Below, piece by piece: positions 1-11,134 of a stretch of DNA of 64,000 nt. Source of the DNA: Hordeum vulgare subsp. vulgare (Eukaryota > Streptophyta > Magnoliopsida > Poales > Poaceae); contig NC_058518.1 of the NCBI RefSeq assembly GCF_904849725.1, positions 413,237,081 through 413,301,080 of the forward strand, written 5' to 3'. A program made the position numbers and the translations under genes. Position 1 is the first letter of the stretch. Every line of letters starts with the position of its first letter. The notes beneath the pieces were generated by a model. It searched no databases, was not told the DNA's origin, and worked only from the letters and a program-made list of their open reading frames with translations.

Positions 1-6
1 GTACTT

Positions 7-237
7 GTGGATTTCATTGTGCTTGATATTGATTGCAATCCTACATGCCCTATTATTCTTGGTAGACCTTTCCTAAGGACTATTGGTGCTATCATCGATA
101 TGAAGGAAGGGAATATTATATTTCAATTTTCTTTAAGGAAGGGCATGGAACACTTTCCTAGAAAGAAAATAAGATTGCCTTATAAATCCATGATGAGGGC
201 TACTTATGGTTTGAGCATCAAAGACGACGATACGTGA
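7..237 (+). CDS. Gag-protease C-terminus of B1 (partial)
   Basis: The frame runs in from outside the window and ends at a TGA at 235-237. The 76 visible codons contain PIILGRPFL, the conserved C-terminal flap/ILGRPFL segment of a gypsy aspartic protease, followed by a basic linker. The catalytic Asp motif would lie upstream, off the window. In related elements (A1 and A2 here) the polyprotein goes on into RT at this point, whereas here it stops. The lack of any RT-like frame in the next 2.7 kb suggests a natural C-terminus in a non-autonomous family, though an old deletion is possible. Confidence 0.7.
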   Translation: MDFIVLDIDCNPTCPIILGRPFLRTIGAIIDMKEGNIIFQFSLRKGMEHFPRKKIRLPYKSMMRATYGLSIKDDDT

Positions 238-2886
238 TTCTATCGCTTTTATGCCTAGCTAAGGGCGTTAAACAATAGCGCTTGTTGGGAGGCAACCCAA
301 TGAATTTATTCTTTTCTTTCTGTTTTGTTGCGTCCACACCATCACAATTCTGTTGTGGTTGTGTTTTTTGTGTTTCCTTTTGTGTTTGAGCCAAGCAAAA
401 CCTTTATGACTAGGCTTGGTAATGGTTGTTTGATCCTGCTGGAAAAAGACAGAAACTTTTCGCTCACGAGACGATTTTTCATTTTTATTCAGAAAGAGCT
501 TTTGAGTTGATTATTTTTGCTGCTGGTATATATGCTTTTTTCCCAGGTTGTCGTAATTGTTCAGATTTTTTGAGGTACCAGAAATATACGAAGTATACAG
601 ATTGCTACAGACTGGTCTGTTTTTGACAGATTCTGTTTTTGTCGAGTTGGTTACTTGTTTTGATGAAACTATGGTTAGTATCGGGGGGTACTAGCCATGG
701 AAAAGTGAGAATATAGTAGCCCAACATCAATATAGATAGAATTCAAGTTTGCTAGAGTACCAAAAGAAGTGGTAGTTTGTTTTCTTGTGCTAATGTTATC
801 ACGAGTTTCTGTTTAAGTTTTGGGTTGTGAAGTTTTCAAGTTTTGGGTGATGTTCTCATGGACGATGAGATAAGGAGTGGAAAGAGCTCAAGCTTGGGGA
901 TGCCCAAGGAATCCCAAGACAAATTCAAGGACACCAAAAAGCCTAAGCTTGGGGATGCCCCGGGAAGGCATCCCCTCTTTCGTCTTCAATCCATCGGTAA
1001 CATCACTTGGAGCTATATTTTTATTCACCACATGATATGTGTTTTGCTTGGAGCGTCTTGTATCTTAGGAGTCTTTTCTTTTTGTTGTGTCACAATCATC
1101 CTTGCTGCACACCTTTTTGAGAGAGAGAGAGAGACATGCACTCATCGTGATTTTGCTAGAATGCTCATAGTGCTTCACTTATATCTTTTGAGCTAGATAA
1201 TTTTGCTCTATGTGCTTCACTTATATCTTTTAGAGAACGACGGTGCGTGATTAGGTAGTTGGCTTATGCTATGAAAGTAGTCCCAAAAGTGATAGATACC
1301 CAAAGAGGATGCAAAAACCTCCATCTTCATGTGCATTGAATAGAAAGAGAAGTTTTGATTCTTCTCAAATAGTTTTGAGACGTGGATTTGGTAATATTAA
1401 GAGCTATGTTAGTAGGGTGTTCTGAATCTAGAAATACTTGTGTTGAAGTTAGTGATTCCCGTAGCATGCACGTATGGTTAACCGCTATGTTAAGAAGTCG
1501 GAGCATAATTGATCTATTGATTGTCATCCTTTGTCTTGAGGTCGGGATCACGCGATGGTTTACACCTACCAACCCTTCCCCTCGGAGTATGCGTTTAGCA
1601 CTTTGTTTCGATTATTAATAAAAACTTTCGCAACAAGTATGTGAGTTCTTCATGAATAATGTGAGTCCATGGTATAGATGCACTTTCACCTTCCACCATT
1701 GCTAGCCTCTCTAGTGTCCCGCAATTCTCGCCGTTGCACAAACCCACCAAATTCCTTCCTCAAAACAACCACCATACCTACCTACTATGGCATTTTCATA
1801 GCCATTCTGAGATATATTGCCATGTAACTCCCACCATTCCGGTTCATGACTTGTGCCATCACTCTCATATTGCCATTGCATGATCGTAAGATAGCTAGCG
1901 AGATGTTTCAACTTCATACGCCATGCTAGATCGTTGCACATCCCGATACACTTTCGGAGGCATTTGCTATGGAGTCATCATTGTGATATTTGAGCTGTGA
2001 GTAAATAAAAATGTGATGATCATCATTATTATAGCATTGTCCCATGTGAGGAAAAAAAGAGGCCAAAGAGCCCAAAAACAAAAAAAAAGGAAAAAAAGAG
2101 GCATAAGAGCCCAAATGAAAAAAAGAGAGAAAAAGAGAGAAGGGACAATGCTACTATCTTTTTCCACACTTGTGCTTCATGATAGCACCATGTTCTTCAT
2201 GATTGAGAGCTTCTTGCTTTGTCACTACCATATGCTAGTGGGAATCTTCATTATATAACTTGGCTTGGATATTCCAATGATGGGCTTCCTCAAAATTGCC
2301 CTAGGTCTTCGTGAGCAAGCAAGTTGGATGCACACCCACTAGTTCTCCTTTTGAGCTTTCACATACTTATAGATCTAGTGCATCTCTTGTATGGCAATCC
2401 CTCCTCATTCACATTGATATCTATTAATGGGCATCTCCATAGCCCTTTGATACGCCGAGTCAATGTGACCATCTCCTCCTTTTTTGTCTCACAACCACCA
2501 CCACACTCTATTCCACCTATAGTGCTATATCCATGGCTCGCTCTCATGTATTGCGTGATAGTTATAAAAAGTTTGAGAAAGTAAGAGTGCGAAACAATTA
2601 CATGGCCAATACCGGAGTTGTGCATGATTTACATTAGTTGTGTGAGGATGATGGAGCATAGCCAGACTATATGATTTTGTAGGGATAACTTTCCTTGGCC
2701 TTGTTATTTTGAAAGTTCATAATTACCTTGCTAGTTTGCTTGAAGTATTATTGTTTTCATGTCAATAGCAAACTATTGTTTCGAATCTTACGGATCTGAA
2801 CATTCATGTCACGTGAAAGAAGTTGCAAAGGACAACTATGCTAGGTAGCATTCCACATCAAAAATTCATTCTTTATCACTTCCCTA

Positions 2887-2921
2887 CTCGAGGACGAGCA
2901 GGAATTAAGCTTGGGGATGCT
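2887..2921 (+). promoter_or_regulatory. PPT of B1 with upstream AGGA stem-loop
   Basis: The purine tract AAGCTTGGGGATGCT directly abuts the 3' LTR and is the expected plus-strand primer. CTCG-AGGA-CGAG at 2887-2898 can fold into a stem with an AGGA loop. The same arrangement occurs in A1, A2 and F with different stem bases. Confidence 0.7.
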
Positions 2922-4407
2922 TGATATGTCTCCAACGTATCTATAATATTTGATGGTTTCATGCTATTATCTTGTCAAACTTTGAATGTTATGCATCCCT
3001 TTTATTTATTTTTTGGGACTAACTTATTAACTCAGTGCCAAGTGCGAGTTCCTATTTTTCCATGTTTTTGACCCCTTTCAGAGGAGATTTTGAAACAGAG
3101 TCCAAACGGAAGAAAATCCCCGAAAAGATTTTTTTCATAACGGAAGAAGATCGGAAAGCTTGAGAGACAAGGGAGGGGAGCCTCAGGGGCGCCACAAGCC
3201 CCCACCCCGCGGTTAGGGTGGGAGGCCGCGACCCACAGGCTTGTGGGCCCCCTGAGCGCCCTCTGCCCTAGGGGTTGCGCCTATAAATTCCCTAAAATTC
3301 CCCAAAAAATTAGGAGATCATCGAAATTACTTTTCCACCGCCGCAAGCTTCTGTCTCCGCAAGATCCCATCTGGGGCACGTTCTGGTGCCCTGCCGGAGG
3401 GGAGATTCGGATACGGGTCCATAGCTAGTAACTAGATGGCTTCTTCTCTCTCTTGGATCTTCAATACAAAGTTCTCCATGATCTTCATGGAGATCTATCC
3501 GATGTAATCTTCTTTTGAGGTTTGTTTGTCGAGATCCGATGAATTGTGAATTTATGATCAGATTATCTATGAATCTTATTTGAGTTTCTTCCGATCTCTG
3601 TTATGTATGATTTCATATTCTTGTAATTCTCTTCGAGTTGTGGGTTTTGTCTGGCCAACTAGATCTATGATTCTTGCAATGGGAGAAGTGCTTGGTTTTG
3701 GGTTCATACCGTGCGGTGACCTCACCCAGCGACAGAAGGGGTTGCAAGGCACGCATCATGTTGTTGCCATCAAGGGTAAAAAGATGGGATTTTCATCATT
3801 GGTTTGAGATTATCCCTCTACATCATGTCATCTTGCTTAAGGCGCTACTCTGTTCGTCATGAACTCAATACAATAGATGCATGCTGGATAGCGGTCGATG
3901 TGTGGAGTAATAGTAGTAGATGCAGAAAGTTTCGGTCTACTTGTCTCGGACGTGATGCCTATATGTATGATCATTGCCTTAGATATCGTCATGACTTTGC
4001 GCGGTTCTATCAATTGCTCGACAGTAATTTGTTCACCCACCATGATATTTGCTATTTTGAGAGAAGCCTCTAGTGAACACTATGGCCCCGGGGTCTACTC
4101 CACACCATATTTTCAGCCTTACACTTTTTACTTCGTTGCACTTTCCGCCTTCAGCTCTCACTTTGCAAACAATCTTGAAGGGATTGACAACCCCTTTGAA
4201 GCGTTGGGTGCAAGCTTGTTTGTGTTTGCGCAGGTACTCTGGACTTGACGAAACCCTCCTTCTGGATCGATACCTTGGTTCTCAAACTGAGGGAAATACT
4301 TACTGCTCCTGTGCTGCATCACCCTTTCCTCTTCAAGGGAATAAACCAACGCAAGCCCAGTCTCCGTCAACGTGTCAATTTCTGGCGTTGTTGTTTGAGA
4401 AGTAGCA
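2922..4407 (+). repeat. 3' LTR of B1
   Basis: The LTR starts TGATATGTCTCCAACGTATC just after the PPT and ends AGTAGCA at 4407, a boundary supported by solo copy B2, which has the same ends and a target-site duplication. It carries a GC-rich hairpin at 3192-3246 with CCACAAGCC/GGCTTGTGG arms, then a TATA box (CTATAAATT) near 3281. A PBS-like TTTCTGGCG lies inside the LTR about 25 bases from its end. The next 5 bases, AGGAG, are the presumed target-site duplication. Length is about 1.49 kb, against 1.54 kb for B2. Confidence 0.85.
3192..3290 (+). promoter_or_regulatory. U3 hairpin and TATA box of B1
   Basis: The arms CCACAAGCC and GGCTTGTGG flank a GC-rich inner part with CGCGG/CCGCG pairing. 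The TATA box CCTATAAATTCCC follows about 35 bases later. The outer arms match those of the A1 and A2 LTRs although the rest differs. Confidence 0.55.
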
Positions 4408-5430
4408 AGGAGCTAAATGTAGAATTAACATTCTCTCAAGTTCTATCGATCACCGATACAACTCTACGCATGCTAATGCTTACTTTACCTAGAACAAGTA
4501 TGAAACTACTTTGTGGGAATAAAACTAGAAGTACTTAGTAGGTGTAATAGATAGTTTTGCAAAGTAATAAAGAACACAGAAATAAAAGTTAGGTATTGTT
4601 TTTAACAAATATTAATTTAGTTAGTTGTTTAGTAGAAAGCTTTTTTGTGTAACGCAAGAGAAAGATTGTCCATAGCCAATTGAATATAACATGATAGATA
4701 CTTATCATATGCAATGAGGGAGAGGCATACGCTAACACACTTTCCGTACTTCAATCATATGAACTTATGATTGGACCTCTAGCAAGCATCCACAAGTACT
4801 ATAAATCATTAAGGTAAACCCAAGCATAGCATTAAACATTAAGTCCTCTTTAATCCCATATGCAAAAAACTCCCTTACTCGGGTGTAAGCTTCTCTCACT
4901 CTAGCCACCCATTATAAGTGAATAATGAACATATTGCAAACCCTCCAGCATGAATCCTTCATGTGTGCACCTCACGGAAGGCACCTTAGGACAACATCAT
5001 ATCAACATACAACTCGTATCAATTACATCATACTACAATTAACCCATAGGACAAAATAAATCTACTCAAACATCATAGGATAGCCACACATCATTGGATA
5101 ATAATATATAACATTAAACACCATGTTTAAGTAGAGATTACAGCGGGGATAAGAGGGTTTATACTGCTACATAGAGGGGAATAGTTGGTGGTGACGGCGG
5201 TGAAGTTTTTGGTGTAGATCGCCGCCATGATGGTTGCCCCGACGGTGCTCCGGCGCCACCGGGACAGATGGGGAGAGAGCTCCCCTTCTTTTTCTTCTTT
5301 CGCCTCCTCCCTAGGTGGGAGGAGGGTTTCCACTCTGGTCCATGTCCATCGTGGCTCCCGGAGGGAAGGGTCCCCTCCGAGATTGGATCCACCTCTCTTT
5401 CTATTCTCTTTTCACTCTTGTTTTCTCGCC
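4408..5430 (-). repeat. LTR C, 3' part (split by A1, cut by B1)
   Basis: On the minus strand this continues the LTR whose 5' end is at 16018. The A1 target site (TCGCC at 5426-5430 and again at 15595-15599) joins the two pieces. The part nearest 4408 resembles the penultimate section of the A-type LTR (AATTCTACATTTAGCTCCT), so the last 50 or so bases probably lie beyond B1, outside the window. B1 appears to have inserted into C at AGGAG. No reading frame of note is present. Confidence 0.65.
5426..5430. repeat. Target-site duplication of A1 (left copy)
   Basis: TCGCC here matches TCGCC at 15595-15599 exactly and flanks the LTR ends, proving the borders of A1. Confidence 0.9.
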
Positions 5431-6955
5431 TGATGACCCACAAGTATAGGGGATCTATCGTAGTCCTTTCGATAATTAAAAGTGTCGAACCCAACGAGGA
5501 GCAGAAGGATCTGACAAGTGATTTTCAGCAAGGTAAAATCTGCAAGCACTAAAATTATCGGTAACAAGTAGTTGTGTGGTGAGATGATTCGTAGCAAGCA
5601 ACAAGTAACAAAAGTAGCAACAGTGCAGCAAAGTGGGCCAATCCCTTTTGTAGCAAGGGACAAGCCTTGACAAAGTCTTATAGGAGGGAAAACGCTCCTG
5701 AGGACACACGGGAATTTCTGTCATGCTAGTTTTCATCAAGTTCATTTGATTCGCGTTCCTTACTTTGATAATTTGATATGTGGGTGGACCGGCGCTTGGG
5801 TACTGCCCTTACTTGGACAAGCATCCCACTTATGATTAACCCCTCCCGCAAGCATCCGCAACTACGAAATAAGAATTAAGACAAACTCTAACCATAACAT
5901 TAAAGTAGTGGATCCAAATCAGCCCCTTACGAAGCAACGCATAAACTAGGGTTTAAGCTTGTGTCACTCTAGCAACCCATCATCTACTCACTACTTCCCA
6001 ATGCTTTCCTCTAGGCCCAAATAATGGTGAAGTGTTATGTAGTTGACGTTCACATAACACCACTAGAGGAAAAACAACATACAACACATCAAAATATCTA
6101 ATGAATACCAAATTCACATGACTACTATTAGCATGACTTATCCCATGTCCTCAGGAACAAAAGTAACTACTCACAAAGCATAATCATATTCATGACCAGA
6201 GAGGTAATGAGTAGCATCAAGGATCTGAACATAAACTCTTCCACCAAGTAATCTAACTAGCATCAACTACAAAGAGTAATTAACACTACTAGCAACCTTA
6301 TAAGTACCAATCGGAGTCATGAGACGGAGATTGGTTACAAGTGATGAACTAGGGTTTGGAGATAATATGGTGCTGATGAAGATGTTGATGGTGATGAGTG
6401 CTCTCCGATGAGAGGAGTGTTGGTGATGACGATGGCGACGATTTCCCCCTCGGGAGGGAAGTTTCCCCGGCAGGATCGTCCTGCTGGAGCCCTAGATTGG
6501 TTCTGCTCAAGTTCTGCCTCGTGGCGGCGGCGAATCCTCCGAAAAGCTCCCTTCTGATTTTTTTTCCGGACGAAACCCTTCATATAGCAAAAGGTGAGCG
6601 CCGGAGGGGCAACATGGGGCCCACAAGCCCCCCAGGCCTGGCCAGGGGGGTAGGCCGGGCCTGGCAGGCTTGTGGCCTCCAGGTGGCGCCCCTCTGGTAC
6701 TTCTTCCGCCCAGTATTTTTTATATATTCCCAAAAAATTCCACGTTGATTTTGACGGCTTTTGGAGTTGCGCAGAATAGGCATCTCAAACTTGCTCCTTT
6801 TTCAGGCCAGAATTCCAGCTGCCGGCATTCTCCCTCTTCATGTAAACCTTGCAAAATAAGAGATAAAAGGCATAAGTATTGTACCTCAAAGTGCAAGAAT
6901 AGCCCAAAAAGAAATAAATATCAACATTAAAGCATGATGCAAAATGGACGTATCA
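5431..6955 (-). repeat. 3' LTR of A1
   Basis: The minus-strand LTR begins TGATACGTCCATTTTGCATC at 6955 and ends GTGGGTCATCA at 5431 (1,525 bp). It contains the hairpin at 6621-6675 and a TATA-like GCTATATGAAGG at about 6590. It lies next to the PPT, so it is the 3' LTR. Confidence 0.93.
6621..6675 (-). promoter_or_regulatory. U3 hairpin of A1 3' LTR
   Basis: Outer arms CCACAAGCC/GGCTTGTGG enclose an inner stem CAGGCCCGGCC against GGCCAGGCCTGG around a TACCCCCCT loop. Homologous hairpins occur at 15259-15314, 34775-34828, 57790-57844, 9065-9118 and 55239-55292. Pairing is kept where the bases change. Confidence 0.7.
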
Positions 6956-6991
6956 ACTCCCCCAAGCTTAGACCTCGCTTGTCCTCAAGCG
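6956..6991 (-). promoter_or_regulatory. PPT of A1 with AGGA stem-loop
   Basis: On the minus strand AAGCTTGGGGGAGT abuts the 3' LTR. Just upstream, CGCTTG-AGGA-CAAGCG (6976-6991) is a perfect 6-bp stem with an AGGA loop. Confidence 0.8.
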
Positions 6992-8440
6992 AAAGCCTAG
7001 ATCAATAAACATGACCTCATGTTTAGGGAGAGAGGTGTCGACAAAACAAGATACGAAATGCAGGCATCATGATCATGATTAGAACAGCAATACCAACATA
7101 TAATCTCTCATGCTAAAGTGACAATTTGTTCACAAAGTAAAGAATGGATCAAGAACCTTACCGAGAAGTAACAACCGATAGCCTTTAGTCATTAAAGCAA
7201 TTGCAATTTATCACAACATCAGAAAGAGTCAACTAAGAGCTTGTAAAGCAAATCCACATACTCAATCATCTTTTCGTTCTCTACAACTACTACGACCCAC
7301 GTGGTTCTCATGAGATCAAAGTTTCAGCTGGACACAGAGAAAGATAGGGGCTTATAGTTTTGCCTCCCAACTGCTTACCTCAAGGGTAATGTGAACAATA
7401 ATAATTCATGAATACTTACCTCCAAGTTGACATATGAATATGGATCTTTCCCTAGCATAAGACGTTAGCCAAGATAAAGGCGAAACAAGGAATTGGTGAA
7501 GATCACCATGACTCTTTCAAGGGAAAAATTAAAGGTACAAGATAGGCCCTCCGCAGAGGGAAGCATAGGTTGTCATGCGCTTTTGAGGTTTGGATGCATG
7601 TCCTCTTAGTGCGGAGGAACGTCACTTTATATTGCCTCCTGTGATAAAGAACTTTATTATGCAGTCTGTTGCTTTTATGTCTTCCTCATCACAGGTTCGT
7701 ACAAAGCTTATTTTCCACACACTAATAGATCATACATATTAGGGAGAAATTTTTATTGCTTGCACCGATGACAACTTAGTTGAGGGATCTTATTCAATCC
7801 ATAGGTAGGTATGGTGGACACTCATGGCAAAACTGGGTTGAAGGTTTATGGATTCACAAGTAGTATGTCTACTTGGTGCAGGAGTTTTGGCTAATATGAG
7901 GTGGAAGCAATCGTCACATGCTAAGGGATCTCTAATCATATAACATTGTTCGGAACCAAGCAAACACAATTCATTATGTTGTCTTCCTTGTCCAACATCT
8001 ACTTCTAGGCATGTAATAGTTTAGTGAGTGTTCACAATCATAGATGGTGTCAAGGATGATATATTTATATGTGAACCTCTCCTTCTTTATCACTTCCTAT
8101 TAATTGCAACAATGACCAAGGTCTACGTTTGTCTACGCTCAACAAGTTACAATCATCATCCTTTTTATATGTGAAGCTATCACTTCCCATAAGATCACTA
8201 CATGATCTTTCATGCTTTTGTTCTTTCTCGATCTTTTGATCATGGCAAGAGGCAAAGACCTTCAACTAAGATACTCTTTATTATATGGCTCACGAGCTCG
8301 AATACATCGGCGGTGACACAAAGCAAAACTCAAGCCTAAAACACTAAGACTTTTATTCTACTAGAGAAAGATAAAACTGAAAAGGAACAAACTAAAACAA
8401 AGGTAAAGGCAAAAGATATGATGGTGATACGATACCGGGG
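6992..8440 (-). other. Non-coding 3' region of A1
   Basis: About 1.45 kb between the accessory ORF and the PPT with no convincing reading frame. It shares short modules with the same regions of A2 (56031-57474) and F (61176-63039): a self-complementary stretch with TTCCCTC and GAGGG arms at about 7545-7565, and a GTGGACACTCATGGCAAAAC-type block near 7812. These are probably structured or packaging parts of the genomic RNA; no function is shown. Confidence 0.6.
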
Positions 8441-8470
8441 CAACTCCCCCAATCTTGGCACAAGACAAGG
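8441..8470 (-). promoter_or_regulatory. Second PPT-like tract downstream of the A1 accessory ORF
   Basis: On the minus strand CTTGTCTTGTGCCAAG is followed by ATTGGGGGAGTTG, about 20-50 bases after the accessory stop codon. A2 (55990-56030) and F (63040-63065) have the same hairpin-then-PPT pair at the same place. Confidence 0.6.
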
Positions 8471-8489
8471 GGATTGCCCATACCCATGC

Positions 8490-8906
8490 TCAGTTGTCTT
8501 CCTTTGGAGGTGATGGTGGTGGAGTTGTTGCAATCTTTGATTCCAAAAGGGCCATTAATCTTTGATTTATACCTTGGAGATCTATGATATGTTTCTCCAG
8601 CAAAACAACTTCACGAGTGAGATAATTATTGCGAGCACGAGTTGTTTCACAAAACCTCAAGAGTTCAATCAAGGATGGAGACAGTAGGTGGAGGTAGGGT
8701 TGGAGGAAATCCACTTCTTCAACTTATTCCTTATTGACCATAGATTGCACTTCGTCCCATTCCTAACTCTTCTCCTTAGTTTTGCCCTTGGTTTCTTTAG
8801 GTAGCCTTTCCCTGGCCTCCATGACTTCCATCCTTTTCAGATCAGCATATACTTTTCCATAGACTTGAGGGAGATTGTTCTCCCCCACAGATTCCTGAGA
8901 CGACAT
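8490..8906 (-). pseudogene. Accessory 3' ORF of A1 (two in-frame stops)
   Basis: A continuous minus-strand frame from ATG at 8906 to TGA at 8490, 138 codons, broken by a TAG and a TAA near the middle. The start MSSQESVGENN is followed by a charged K/E-rich stretch and a predicted helical part (LTREVVLLEKHIIDLQ), and the end is PPPSPPKEDN. It sits in the env-like position of Athila elements, 286 bases after integrase, and matches the 173-residue ORF of A2 only in its C-terminal motif and helical character. No signal peptide or membrane segment is visible. I do not recognise the family. The start is preceded 12 bases upstream by the acceptor-like TTTTCTACCACAG. Confidence 0.6.
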
Positions 8907-8990
8907 CTTGCTCTAAATCTGTGGTAGAAAACAAGCTCGAAACGAAAACAGAGGAAATCTGCGTGATACAGAGGTCAGACCTTTCGGGAG

Positions 8991-9170
8991 AATATATAAT
9001 GATTTTTTCCAGATCAGAAGGAGTACTCGACACGAAAACAGAGTGCGGGAGGCGCATGAGGTGGCCACAAGCCCTCCAGGCCCGGCCAGGGGGGTAGGCC
9101 GGGCCTAGCAGGCTTGTCGCCTCCTCGTGCACTTTCCGGACTACTTTAAATTTTTCTATTTTTTCAAATA
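8991..9170 (-). promoter_or_regulatory. Internal U3-like module of A1
   Basis: On the minus strand this holds a GGAATATTT-type AT block, the hairpin CGACAAGCC...GGCTTGTGG (9065-9118; inner stem TAGGCCCGGCC/GGCCGGGCCTGG) and then a TATA-like ATTATATATT at 8991-9000. Order and sequence follow the LTR U3. The TATA-like box lies about 85 bases before the accessory ATG, so this could be an internal promoter. That is inference. Confidence 0.55.
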
Positions 9171-9191
9171 TTCCAAAACGGAGGAAAATTG

Positions 9192-10325
9192 CTACGGGAA
9201 AAGTTTTGGAGTCGGTTTACTTACCGAATCACATACCTCTTCGTTTTCGAAGTCTGAAACAGGCTGATAAATATCCCTTATGTACTCCTCTGGAGTTATG
9301 GTATTGATAATGTTGCTTTCAACATTTATGGGAGTACCTGAGATGTAATGCTTGATTCTCTGCCCATTTACAACTCTCGGACAATTACCTTCCGTGTTGT
9401 TGATCTTGATAGCACCGGAAAGATATACTTCCTCAACAATATAGGGACCTTCCCATTTAGAGAGAAGCTTGCGTGCAAAGAATCTTAAACGAGAATTATA
9501 TAGCAAGACATAATCACCTACATTGATCTCACACTTTTGTATCCTCTTATAATGCCACCTCTTTACCTTTTCTTTGAACAACTTGGCATTTTCATATGCC
9601 TGAGTTCTCCATTCATCAAGCAAGCTAATGTCAAATAACCTCTTCTCACCAGCAAGTTTGAAATCAAAGTTGAGCTCTTTGATTGCCCAATAAGCTTTAT
9701 GCTCTAGATCAAGAGGTAGATGACATGCTTTACCGTACACCATTTTGTACGGAGACATGCCCATGGGATTCTTATAGGTAGTTCTATAAGCCCACAGTGC
9801 ATCATCGAGCTTCTTAGACCAATTCTTTCTAGACCTGTTGACAGTCTTTTGCAGAATAAGTTTAATCTCTCTATTGCTTAGCTCTACTTGACCACTGGAC
9901 TGAGGGTGATAGGGAGACGCAATTCTATGGTTGACATCGTACTTAGCAAGCGTTTTACGGAAAGCACCATGAATGAAATGTGAACCACCGTCGGTCATTA
10001 GATATCTAGGGACTCCAAATCTAGGGAAGATAACTTCCTTAAGCATCCTGATAGAGGTGTTGTGATCAGCACTACTAGTGGGGATAGCTTCTACCCACTT
10101 AGTGACGTAATCAACAACAACTAGGATATGAGTATACCCGTTGGATTTTTGAAAAGGTCCCATATAATCAAAGCCCCAAACATCAAATGGTTCAATGACA
10201 AGTGAATAGTTCATAGGCATTTCCCGACGTTTACTAATATTACCTATTCGTTGACATTCGTCACAAGACAAGACAAACTTACGGACATCCTTGAAGAGAG
10301 TGGGCCAATAGAAACCTGATTGCAA
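9192..10325 (-). CDS. Integrase of A1
   Basis: This 377-codon open frame catalyses insertion of the element cDNA. The second half of the HHCC zinc finger is visible as CDEC (C21, C24). The catalytic core is intact: D53 in GFDYMGPF, D112 in MTDGGSHF and E148 in GQVELSNRE, with D,35-E spacing. A basic C-terminal part follows with [11 protein letters not shown] and [11 protein letters not shown], the GPY/F-type module near residue 270. The N-terminal zinc-finger histidines lie upstream in another frame because of a frameshift near 10398, so this ORF lacks a proper start. It ends 286 bases before the accessory ORF. Confidence 0.88.
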   Translation of the reverse strand: MQSGFYWPTLFKDVRKFVLSCDECQRIGNISKRREMPMNYSLVIEPFDVWGFDYMGPFQKSNGYTHILVVVDYVTKWVEAIPTSSADHNTSIRMLKEVIFPRFGVPRYLMTDGGSHFIHGAFRKTLAKYDVNHRIASPYHPQSSGQVELSNREIKLILQKTVNRSRKNWSKKLDDALWAYRTTYKNPMGMSPYKMVYGKACHLPLDLEHKAYWAIKELNFDFKLAGEKRLFDISLLDEWRTQAYENAKLFKEKVKRWHYKRIQKCEINVGDYVLLYNSRLRFFARKLLSKWEGPYIVEEVYLSGAIKINNTEGNCPRVVNGQRIKHYISGTPINVESNIINTITPEEYIRDIYQPVSDFENEEVCDSVSKPTPKLFP

Positions 10326-10397
10326 TACGTTGTGTGGAGTTCTATCTCCCGCATGGTGTCCTCCGTAGGCCTCGGAGTGACACTTCTGTAGGATCCG

Positions 10398-11134
10398 TCC
10401 CTGTTAATGTCAGGTACACAACGTCTAATAACACCATCTACTCCTTCCTTATAAAGGTGAGGATCATCCCAAAAGTAATGTCTCAAGTCAAAGAAGAATT
10501 TCTTGTTTTGTTGGTACGTGAAACTAGGTGGTATATATTTGGCAACGATATAGTTTGCATAATCAGCATACCACGGTGCACTACGTGAAGCATTGATGAC
10601 ATTCACTTGCTCATTGAGAAAGCTATCATCAATAGGTTGTGGGTCATCAAGAACGTTCTCCAACCTAGACAAGTTATCTGCTACGGGGTTATCATCACCT
10701 TTCCTGTCGACAACGTGCAAATCAAACTCTTGTAGCAAGAGAACCCATCTGATAAGTCTAGGTTTAGTGTCCTTCTTCTCCATGAGGTACTTAATAGCAG
10801 CGTGATCGGTGTGAATAGTGACTTTGGAATCAACTATGTAAGACCTGAACTTTTCACATGCAAACACGACTGCTAAAAATTCCTTTTCCGTAGTAGCATA
10901 GTTTCTTTGGGTACTGTCTAGAGTTTTACTAGCATAGTGAATAACATTCAACTTCTGATCAACTCTTTGCCTTAGGACAGCACCAATAGCATAATCACTA
11001 GCATCACACATAATTTCAAAAGGTAAGTTCCAATGAGGTGGTTGAACAATAGGTGCAGTTATCAAAGCCCTCTTAAGTATTTCGAAGGCTTCCTCACAAT
11101 CATCGTCAAAAACAAAAGGAATATCCTTTTGCAA
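10398..11134 (-). pseudogene. RNase H domain of A1 (frameshifted)
   Basis: The RT connection and RNase H region of the polyprotein. [17 protein letters not shown] holds the first catalytic Asp, followed by [17 protein letters not shown] and [17 protein letters not shown], then [29 protein letters not shown], all typical of gypsy RNase H. It overlaps the RT frame in another phase (11062-11134), showing a frameshift near 11185. A second frameshift near 10398 separates it from integrase. The enzyme would degrade RNA in RNA-DNA hybrids during reverse transcription. It is not expressible as one protein without correction of both shifts. Confidence 0.85.

Larger units (their letters stand above)
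1..2921 (+). mobile_element. Gypsy element B1, internal 3' part
   Basis: This is the downstream internal region of a Ty3/gypsy element whose 5' half lies outside the window. It opens with the end of a gag-protease frame that stops at 237, and no RT, RNase H or integrase frame follows before the 3' LTR at 2922. The 2.7 kb between is non-coding and AT-rich. It holds a conserved hairpin-like stretch with TTGGGAGGCAACCCAA at about 279-300 and PPT-like AAGCTTGGGGATGC copies at about 890 and 945 besides the real PPT at 2908-2921. The layout fits a gag-protease-only, non-autonomous element, or one that lost pol by deletion. Naming it Sabrina- or WHAM-like is a guess from memory. Confidence 0.75.

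Noticed and set aside
843..1196. 117-codon frame in the B1 tail
   Set aside because: It covers PPT-like repeats and a GAGA run in the non-coding 3' region and has no domain.
5127..5552. ORFs with Pro/Ser/Arg-rich text near 5.2 kb
   Set aside because: They lie within LTR C sequence and span the A1 border; not genes.
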